Of a stretch of DNA of 64,000 nt, positions 11,092 through 20,027 are shown piece by piece. The notes beneath the pieces were generated by a model that was not told where the DNA came from, searched no databases, and worked only from the letters and a program-made list of their open reading frames with translations. A program made the translations under genes and the position numbers. The stretch's first letter is position 1; every line of letters starts with the position of its first letter. Source of the DNA: Zea mays (Eukaryota; Streptophyta; Magnoliopsida; Poales; Poaceae); NCBI RefSeq assembly GCF_902167145.1, contig NC_050101.1, positions 176,882,428-176,946,427 of the forward strand, read 5' to 3'.

Positions 11092-12631
11092 ATGTCGGGC
11101 GTTGTCCTCGCGCCTGAGACAACGACGGATGTTGTTTCCCCGCAATGTGCCAACCCCAAGCGGACAGATGACGCTAGCACACTCGCGAAGGGCTTGCTGG
11201 GCGTTAGCCTCGTACCTGGGATAACGGTGCAGTCCGTCCCCGACGCGACTTCATCACCGTCCATCGATCAAGAGGTACCGTCCCTTTTCCATCATGTGCC
11301 TTTTAGATTCAGCTTCGATCCACCAAGCGACCCCGCTTTGGTGAGCGCTTTCGTAAAGGCATACCCTAACCTTCCGGGGTACCATATGTGGTCGTCTTGG
11401 AACCGACTGGCGGCCGTCTCAACCTACGGGCCTCCGGGTTCCGAGGAAGAGGACGGTCCCGACTCCGGTTGGGATTTCTCCTGGCTCCGCGATCCTAGTG
11501 CCATGCGAGACCTCATGACCGCATGTGACTACTGCCTCTTCGATTGCTCCGATGATGGCCACAGCCTTGACGACGAAGGTTGTGGCCCAAGTCGTGAATG
11601 TTTCCACGTTGATCTAGGGGGTCACGACGAAGGCAACCACCTCGGTATGTCGGAGGGTGTCGATCCCCCTGGGCCTGCGCCTCGCGTTGACATCTTGCGG
11701 GAGCTAGCTGTGGTCCCAGTCCCTGCGGGGGGTCAGGACACACAACTCGAACAAATCCGCGAGATGCAGGCCAAGCTCGACGAGGAAGCAGGGCAACTTG
11801 TGCAGCTCCGGCAAAACATCGAGCATGAGTGGGCAGACCGAGCACTCGCCGGAGAAGTGCGTCATCAGGCCTGGGACATCCAGCGTCGTATCGTTGACGA
11901 TGCCGGGGCAAGGCTGCCCCCGGCCTCCAGCGGGGTTGGCCAGAATCTGGCTGCGACAACAATACTACACCAAGCAATGCCGGAGCCATCCACCACCGAG
12001 GGGCGACGTATCCAGGGAGAACTCAAGAATCTCCTAGAGGATGCCGCGGTCCGACGGGCCGAAAGATCTGCCTCCCGAAGGCAAGGGTGCCCCCCGGAGC
12101 ATCATGCAACGACTTCCCGACTCATGCGGGAGGCCTCGGTCCACACCGAGCGCACGCGGGACGCGATGCCTGCAGCCCCGGGTCGCCTTGGCAACGAGCA
12201 CCACCGCCGCGATCGTCGAGCCCGCCTCCACGAGAAGGTGCACCGAGGCTACCACCCCAGGCGTGAGGGACGCTACGACAGCGATGAGGATCGGAGCCCC
12301 TCGCCCGAACCACCAGGTCTGCAAGCCTTCAGCCGGGCCATACGACGAGCGCCGTTCCCGAATCGGTTCCGGGCCCCGACTACCATCACCAAGTACTCAG
12401 GGGAAACAAGGCCGGAGTTGTGGCTTGCGGACTACCGGCTGGCCTGCCAGCTGGGAGGGACGGACGACGACAACCTCATCATCCGCAACCTCCCCCTGTT
12501 CCTCTCCGATGCTGCCCGGGCCTGGCTGGAGCATCTGCCTCCCGCGCAGATCTCCAACTGGGACGACCTGGTCAAGGCTTTCGCTGGAAATTTCCAGGGC
12601 ACGTACGTGCGCCCTAGGAACTCCTGGGATC
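11092..12631 (+). pseudogene. gag: Huck gag, N-terminal part (interrupted by insertion)
   Basis: Starts at ATG 11092 (MSGVVLAPET), the first ATG after the PBS, and stays open for 513 codons. An acidic N-terminal half (residues about 60-200) is followed by a Gln/Arg/Glu-rich, helix-prone part and then the retrotransposon gag region with WLADYRLACQLGG and WLEHLPPAQISNWDDL. The frame is cut in GGATC by the inner Tat element and resumes at 23533. Nothing upstream of the insertion is broken. The reading frame was therefore probably disrupted first by the insertion here, although the downstream half has its own stops. Confidence 0.88.
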
Positions 12632-13259
12632 TGTCGGTGTTTTGGGTCCGACCGCACACCCGGGGTTGCCCCTCAAGGTGTTTTTAGGAGTAGGACGGTG
12701 TCAACGACTGTAGCAAAATGGTTCGTGCCGATCGCACGAGGGACAATGGACAAGATTTGCAGGTTCGGGCCGCTTAGAAGCGCGTAACACCCTACGTCCT
12801 GGTGAGTATATGAGCGGGGTTACAAGAGGGCTCTCTGGATAGAGGGCGCAGAGAGTTTACGTGGGTGGCTAAGTAAAACAGGGTCGATCGATCTGAAGGG
12901 GTGCCCCCTAGGCCTTATATACTCGACCGTGGGGCAGTACATGTGATATGATAACATCAAGTAGCTAAAAGATAGTGAACCTCTTGAGTTTATCCCTACG
13001 CAACCCTCGCCGACTTATCCTCGCATGGCTCCGTTGCATGGGGGCTCCAGCACGGGAAAGTCGGGTCTCTGTTGCGATTTATTCGTTCGCCGTTGTGGGC
13101 CGTCCGGGTTTGCACCAATCCGGTCTCACGTCTTCTCTTCTTTGTTGGTTGTCTTTCCCCAGGCCCACGAAAGAATGACCTTACGAATTATTGGGCCCTC
13201 GGGCCTTTCGTGAGGCCTTTTACTTCTTTAGTGGACCCAGGGGATATCTATCCCCCACA
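12632..13259 (-). repeat. 3' LTR of the inner Tat element
   Basis: Read on the minus strand it runs TGTGGGGGATAG...ACACCGACA. The TATA-like GTATATAAGG is at 12913-12922 (plus-strand CCTTATATAC). It has the same length as its partner. Confidence 0.93.
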
Positions 13260-14092
13260 AGCCCCCGATCTTTGGGTTGATTTAGAGGTAATCTACTCAA
13301 AGATCCAAGGTCCAAAAAATAACTTCCTGTTGCCTACTCTTGCTCCGATCACTCGTTCGACCGAAGTTTAGTTCTGTGCTTGTGCCTTAGAGGTCGGCAT
13401 TTTGATTTGTAGGGTTCTGAACTTCATTGGGTGCACCGGAGGTGCACCCAATGGGTGTAGCCCCCGACCTTTGAGTAGATTTTAGAAGATAATCTACTCG
13501 AAGGTCTTCCCCAGAAATTATCTCCATGTGCGCTCCTGTATCTCGGTTTGGAATGATAATCCACGGGGTGCACCGGAGGTGCACCCAATGGGTGTAGCCC
13601 CCGACCTTCAAATGGATTTTTTAAGGATAATCCATTCGAAGGTCTTCCTTTCGTTTGTAGAAACTGGCATGAAGTTATTTTGCATTATGCTTTGGAGGTC
13701 AGCATTATGTCATCAATATTTTGCTGCAGAGGTCAGCGTATATTTTGTCTTTAGCAGCCGAGTTTGCAATCCATCCATATCTTGCTAGGTAGTGCAATTT
13801 ATTTGCTTCTGCGATTGATTGGACGTTTGATGGACGTTCTCTGTCTGGTCTTCACGTCGCTTCTGTCGGCCATATCTTGTACTTTGCTGGCTATATTTGG
13901 CTTTCCTCTGATCCTTACTGATATCTCATTTTTGTCTTGAGGTATTCACTGCATGCCCTGCACGGATGTGACCGTTTTGAAAAATATACTGATAATTCCT
14001 GGGCGTCCCCCCCAATGGGTGTGGGCAAGGGACGGCTTGGTACGCTGAGTGTTTTAGCCGGCTGCTTCTGAGTAGTAATGCGATGGGACGGC
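13260..14092 (-). repeat. PPT and hairpin-bearing repeats next to the 3' LTR
   Basis: The PPT is the minus-strand GATCGGGGGCT abutting the LTR. A unit of this type (G-rich GTCGGGGGCTA on the minus strand, preceded by an inverted repeat) recurs at about 13426-13530 and 13563-13650. Each recurrence has a perfect stem: ATTGGGTGCACC/GGTGCACCCAAT around GGA at 13426-13452, and GGGTGCACC/GGTGCACCC at 13566-13586. A second inverted repeat, GTAGATT..AATCTAC, follows. The rest (13650-14092) has no convincing coding frame and may contain a lost 5' exon of the antisense gene. Confidence 0.7.
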
Positions 14093-14104
14093 TAGTGTAA
14101 TCAT

Positions 14105-16003
14105 ATCCTTTGCACTGTTGACTGGAGTCCCAATGGGTGTGCTCCGCCTGCTGCTGACCCCAATGAGGATGTTGTTTGCGCTGTTACTGTGGAAGATGAG
14201 GAGGAAGAAAATGAAACTCCATTAACTCGGAAAAACAGTCGGCAGTTCGTCGCTAGCGGTGGAAGTAGTGGAGTTCCTTCTCCTGCTTTGTCTGCCCTTA
14301 TTGGTCTGCAAGAACTTTCCATGGCCAACTTTGATCAAACTCTAGAGGATATGGTCCCGGAGAACTTGTTGTCAGAACCTGTGAATGTTGATGCAACAGA
14401 GACTTGTGCAGCCGTGCCAGATGCTGGGTTGAGGTCATCCCGTGCCTCGTCGACCTTAGAGCATGATCTCGAGGGTCGGGATGCTAACTTGGATTGTCCT
14501 GATCCCATGGAAGTAGCTGAAGGCCCATCAACCTTAGAGGTGGTTACGACAGAGAGTTTGGACCCCTTGAATAGTGCTAACACGTGCCCAGCCCCTGAGG
14601 ATGTCGCCGGGGAAGACTTAGCTCGGGTGAGGAGTATAAGCCACTGCCCAGCCCCCGAGGGTGTTGCCGGTGATGATCCGGCTCAAGTGGGCAGTGCCAA
14701 TTTTGACCCAGCCCCCGAGGGTGTCCGAGCGAGGTCTCCTTCCTGCACTTCCATGGACGTTCATGCGGGTTCACCTCCACACTCTGGCGGTATGGTGGTG
14801 GCCCAAACTCCGGATCAGGGGGTCGCTTTAGAGGGCAGCATCCCCTCTGGTCTGGCGTTAGGCTCTGTTGAATGTACTGAGCTCGTTCCTGCTGGTCTGC
14901 TGCAAGCTGCTTCGGGTGGTGGTCTGGTACCTGGTTACCAGCTGATTTCTCCTGACTTGGGGATCCCTTCGCTCTTTTCCAACCTCCAGGTGCTGTGCTG
15001 CGCTTTAGTTTGATCTTTACGTTGCCTGAATTGTTGTCATTATGTTCATCCGCTCTTCTTATCAGGCTTTGGTGGATGGAATGGCCAGTCAGCTGAAATC
15101 GCAGGGTGCTTCCATCCCGGAAGTGGCTTCATCTCTTGAGCGTTGGAATCCGGTGTTGCTTCATCGTCGTGTATCCGAGTTGGAGGCAACTAATGCTGGT
15201 TAGTGCCCTTTCTTCTTCTTCTTTGTTCTTGTTCGTGGATTGTTTTACCTTCTAACCTCATTTCGTTTGAATACCTCTTGATAGGGATGACTCGGCAGAT
15301 TACAGTTCTTGAAGAAAAACATTCCCAAGATCAAGCTGAAATGGCTCGACGGTGCGCTGACTTCGAGGAGAAGTATTCTCAGAGCCAGATTGAATTGAGT
15401 CAGGTCTCCGCGGCTTTGGATGACGCCAACGCTCTGAGTTCTTCTCTTCATGCTCAGCTTGACTCTGAAAAGGTAACTTACGAAACCGTGCTTCGCCTTA
15501 TCATGCTCTTGGATTCTGAATGAGTTGATTTTTGCTTGTAGGAAGAAAAACGCATCCTTGCTGCTTCTCGCGACAATCTGGACAGATTGTATCGAGATTC
15601 CAGCAACTCGCTAACCATCTTGGAGAGGAGCCACCGTTTTACGATGGAAGAACTGGACAATCAGCATCGCCGGCTGCAAGAATCTTCAGACGAAGTGACC
15701 CGCCTTACACAGTTGCTATCAGCAAAGGACGCCACCATCAAGGGACTCCGAGCTTCTAAGAAATCCATTGCTCAGGAGTTAGAAGCTGCTCAGCTGGCTA
15801 CTAGAATTGCCGAAGAAACTGTTGTCACTTTCAAAGCTCAGCGTGATAAAGCCCTGGACAAGGCTATTCGGGCGGGACGAATCTTGATGAGAAGACCCGG
15901 CGTGGTTGTCCCTGAAGACATAAGAGCCGATGTGAATGCTGCCCCCGATTCTTCGAATCGCCCTTCTTCGTCAGTCGTTCCTGAGAAAGACATTGGAAAA
16001 TAA
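14105..16003 (+). CDS. Four-exon coiled-coil gene antisense to gag-pol (Tat additional ORF)
   Basis: Exons: about 14105-14989, 15066-15198, 15285-15472 and 15542-16003 (TAA). The three introns (76, 86 and 69 bp) all have GT..AG ends and restore one frame with phases 0, 1 and 0. The N-terminal part is acidic and Ser/Pro-rich, with three tandem copies of a roughly 20-residue unit around CPAPEGVAGDD (14578-14730). Exons 3-4 encode about 190 residues of coiled coil (LEEKHSQDQAEMARR to QRDKALDKAIRAGR), then a Pro/Ser-rich tail. No start codon is certain: the frame is open back to a TAG at 14093, so an upstream exon may be missing. It recalls plant proteins annotated 'putative gypsy type transposon', but that N-terminal domain is not visible. 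Antisense additional ORFs are known in Tat elements such as Grande. The function is unknown. Confidence 0.75.
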
Positions 16004-16172
16004 AGAAACATTTCGCGTGTTATTAGCGCGCGGTTAGCATGATCAAGTACTCGTTAGAGGTTATCGGCTTATCATTCGAATGACATTATCACTCTCTTAT
16101 TGTATCCGAATTTATTAATTTGCAAATTTGTGGTAACGCTGCATGATGATTATGAAGTTTGTTTTCGGGATA

Positions 16173-16734
16173 TGGAAGTCATCCCTTGGGTTGCGCAAGC
16201 GCGAGTAAACTGCACCGGCTTGAGCCACTACTGACTTTAGCCGATAGCTCCGCTAGTAGGGTATAGTGGTCACCCTGGGTTAAGTAAGCGTGAGCATGTT
16301 GCACCGCCTTAAGTCGTTGCCGACTTAAGTCGATTGCTCCGTTTGTAGGGCATAGTGGTCACCCCGAGTTAAGTAAGCGTGAGCATGTTGCACCGCCTTA
16401 AGTCGTTGCCGACTTAAGTCGATTGCTCCGTTTGTAGGGCATAGTGGTCACCCCGAGTTAAGTAAGCGTGAGCATGTTGCACCGCCTTAAGTCGTTGCCG
16501 ACTTAAGTCGATTGCTCCGTTTGTAGGGCATAGTGGTCACCCCGAGTTAAGTAAGCGTGAGCATGTTGCACCGCCTTAAGTCGTTGCCGACTTAAGTCGA
16601 TTGCTCCGTTTGTAGGGCATAGTGGTCACCCCGAGTTAAGTAAGCGTGAGCATGTTGCACCGCCTTAAGTCGTTGCCGACTTAAGTCGATTGCTCCGTTT
16701 GTAGGGCATAGTGGTCACCCCGAGTTAAGTAAGA
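16173..16734. repeat. 89-bp tandem array, about 6.3 units, each with a perfect hairpin
   Basis: Units begin CATAGTGGTCACCCCGAG at 16351, 16440, 16529 and 16618, with a partial one at 16707 and diverged ones at 16262 and 16173. Spacing is exactly 89 bp throughout. The four central units are almost identical and the outer left two are diverged. Each central unit contains CTTAAGTCG-TTGC-CGACTTAAG, a perfect 9-bp stem with a 4-base loop. The array lies between the 3' ends of pol (minus) and the antisense gene (plus), where transcripts from both strands would converge. Confidence 0.95.
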
Positions 16735-16841
16735 ATGCAAGTCAATCATAAACGAGCCGAGTATCTTTGAAATCTCTCTTTATTGATGACGCATTTCCAT
16801 TATACAGAATACATGGTCGCCCCAGCTGTTTTGAAATACAG
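16735..16841. other. Short spacer after integrase
   Basis: Only about 100 bp separate the tandem array from the end of the pol frame. No separate feature is visible. Confidence 0.5.
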
Positions 16842-19800
16842 CTAGGGGTAAAACTTTCGGAGGTGCTCTATGTTCCAAGAGTTCCCAACTTCTGTGCCAT
16901 CCATCTGGGTGAGGCGATACGATCCGGGCCGAGTGACCTCTGCTACTATGAATGGCCCTTCCCATAAGGGTGATAACTTGTGCCGTCCCTCCCCCGTTAG
17001 AATTCGGCGGAGGACGAGGTCTCCTATCGAAAAGAAACGTTGCCGCACAGCTTTGTCGTGGTAGCGCCTTAGAGTCTGCTGGTATCGTGCTGATTGGATT
17101 ACTGCATTCAGTCGTTCTTCCTCAAGTACATCAATATCCTCCAGCCTGGTGGCTTCGGCTTCTGCTATGCTTTCGAAGATCAATCTTGGCGCCCCAAACT
17201 TGAGATCGGCAGGCAGCACTGCCTCCGACCCATAGACCATGAAGAAAGGAGTGTTTCCATGCAGGGCTCGGCTAGGTTGGGTTCTCAGGCTCCAAACAAC
17301 ATAAGGCAGCTCTCTTATCCATTTTCCTGCGAATTTTTCATTCTTATCGAAGACCCTTTTCCTGAGTGCCTCTAATATCATTCCGTTGGCTCGCTCAACC
17401 TGCCCGTTGGCTCTTGGATGTGCTACAGATGCGTACTTGATCTGAATGCTCTTTTGCTCGCAGAAGTCAAAGAATTCTGAGCTGGTGAAGTTGGATCCCA
17501 AGTCAGTAATGATACTGTTTGGTATCCCGAATCTGAATATTATGCTTTGTATGAATTCCACGGCTTTAGCAGAGGTTAAAGAGGCAATGGGCTGGAACTC
17601 TATCCATTTAGTGAATTTGTCAATTGCCACCAATACATGGGTGTATCCTCCTTGAGCTTTCTTGAAAGGTCCAATCATATCCAATCCCCAGCATGCGAAA
17701 GGCCAAGTTACTGGTATGGTCTGTAGCTGCTGTGCTGGCATGTGCTGTTGCTTTGACAGGTATTGGCAAGCTTCGCATCTCTGAACTAACTCGGCTGCAT
17801 CGTTCTTCGCCGTCGGCCAATAGAATCCTGACCTGAAAACCTTCCCGACTAGTGTTCTGGATGCTGCATGTACTCCACACTGCCCTGCATGGACTTCCTC
17901 CAGAAGTTGCTTCCCGGTGGACGGGAGAACGCACTTCATGAGGACGCCTGACGCGCCCCTCCTGTATAATACCTCCCCAATGAGTGTATAGTGAGCTGAT
18001 TGTCTGGCAATGCGCTCTGCCGAGTTCTTGTCATCTGGTTCTTCTTCATTCTTTATATACTTAATAATCGGTTGTCTCCAGTCATCAGAGTCTGACTCGG
18101 GTTGATCTATGATGTTGCACTCTTCTATTTGATCCGTCGAGATGCTCGGCTGGAGAATTTCTTGCATGAAGACCCCGGGCGGGACCTGAGTCCGACCGGA
18201 TCCGAGCTTGGACAGTACATCGGCCGCCGTGTTCCGATCTCTTTCTATATGATGAAACTCCAGACCCTCGAATTTATCTTCTAGCTTTCGGACGACGGCG
18301 CAGTATTTTCCCATTGAATCATTTGAACAATCCCATTCCTTGTTTATCTGACTGATGACTACCAGAGAATCTCCATACACCATCAGTCTCTTGACGCCCA
18401 GTGATATGGCGATGTTTAATCCGTGTATCAAAGCTTCATACTCGGCTGCGTTGTTAGAGGCCGGGAATAGCAACTGGAGAGCATACTTGAGGTGCTCGCC
18501 TCCAGGTGCAGTGAAGAGAATCCCTGCTCCTGCCCCCTGCAGCTTCAGCGAGCCATCAAAATACATTCGCCATACTTCTGCCGTTTCTGGATTGTCTGGA
18601 ACTTGCTGTTCTGTCCACTCTGATACGAAATCGACCAGTGCTTGAGTTTTGATGGCAGTGCGAGGTCGGAACTCGATATCATGGGATCCCAACTCGCAAG
18701 CCCACTTGGCTATTCGGCCAATGGCTTCCTTGTTGTGAAGAATGTCCCCTATTGGAAAACCAGTAACTACTATGACTTTGTGATCGTCAAAGTAGTGACG
18801 CAGCTTGCGGGCAGTTAGAAGTACTGCATATAATAGCTTCTGAACCTGAGGATACTTTTTCTTCGATGGGCCTAGAACCTCACTGATGAAGTAAACAGGA
18901 TGTTGTACCGGATAGGCATGCCCTTCTTCCACTCGCTCGACTACCAACGCAGTGCTTACCACGTGAGTCGTGCAAGAGATATATAGCAGCAAATCTTCAG
19001 CCGGTTGAGTCGGCGTAGCTCGCCGGGGCGGTTTCAGTACTGGTGGTGTTGTCAGGAATTTCTTCAGTGCGTCTAGAGCTTCTTGTGCTTCTGAAGTCCA
19101 TTGAAACTTATCCACCTTCTTGAGTAGTTTGTAAAATGGCAGACCTTTTTCTCCCAGCCTGGATATAAATCTGCTCAGGGCTGCCATACATCCGGTGAGT
19201 CGCTGAACCTTCTTTTGCGACCGAGGAGCTTCCATCTTCATGATAGCTTCAATCTTATCTGGATTAGCCTCAATTCCCCGGTGGCTGACAATAAATCCGA
19301 GCAACTTTCCTGCTGGTACCCCGAAAACACATTTTTCAGGATTGAGCTTCCATCTATATCTTCTCAGGCTGTTGAAAACCAGCTATAAGTCTTCGATGAA
19401 GTTTTCCGGATTCTCCGTTTTGATCACCACGTCATCTACGTAAGCCTCCACACGCTTGCCCCAGTGATCGGCTAAGCATGTTTGAATGGCTCTCTGATAA
19501 GTCGCTCCAGCGTTTTTGAGGCCGAACGGCATGGAGGTATAACAGAAAGCACCAAACGGGGTGATGAACGCCGTTTTTTCCTCGTCTTCTTTTGCCAAAC
19601 TAATCTGATGATACCCGGAATAGCAATCTAAGAAAGACAGCACAGAACACCCAGCGGTGGAATCCACCACCTGATCTATCCTCGGGAGCCCGAAGGGATC
19701 CTTCGGACAGTGTTTGTTGAGATCAGTATAGTCGACGCACATGCGCCAATCCACTTTATTCTTTTTGAGTACAAGAACAGGGTTGGCTAACCACTCGGGG

Positions 19801-20027
19801 TGTAATACTTCTCTAATAAATCCAGCCGCGACCAAGCGAGCTAACTCGGCACGAATGGCCTCTCTCTTGTCGGGCGTGAAACGACGCAGCTTTTGCCGGA
19901 TCGCCCTCGCCTGAGGATAGACTTTCAATTTGTGCTCGGCCAATTCCCTCGGGACTCCCGGCATATCCGCAGGTCGCCATGCGAATACGTCTCGGTTATC
20001 TTGCAGGAACTAGACGAGCGCGCTTTC
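16842..20027 (-). pseudogene. pol: RT-RNase H-integrase frame of the inner Tat element
   Basis: Read from the gag-pol TAG leftwards: RT with KNKVDWRMCVDYTDLNK, FLDCYSGYHQI and YVDD (19431-19442); RNase H with YFDGSLKLQGAG, NNAAEYEAL and the DRNTAADVLSKL end; the HHCC-region of integrase (HAGQCGVHAASRTL, CEACQYL); and integrase catalytic segments WGLDMIGP, ITDLGSNF and the Q-V-E-R-A-N-G Glu. The end, NIEHLRKFYP, is typical of the lineage. Besides the border TAG there is a TAG near 20010 and another at about 19383, both apparent CAG to TAG transitions. From 19382 to 16842 the frame is fully open. TDLGSNF replaces the usual TDNGxxF, altering the residue next to the second catalytic Asp. Confidence 0.88.

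Noticed and set aside
16173..16734. CRISPR-like regular repeat
   Set aside because: Units are directly contiguous with no variable spacers, and the host is a plant retrotransposon. It is a tandem repeat.
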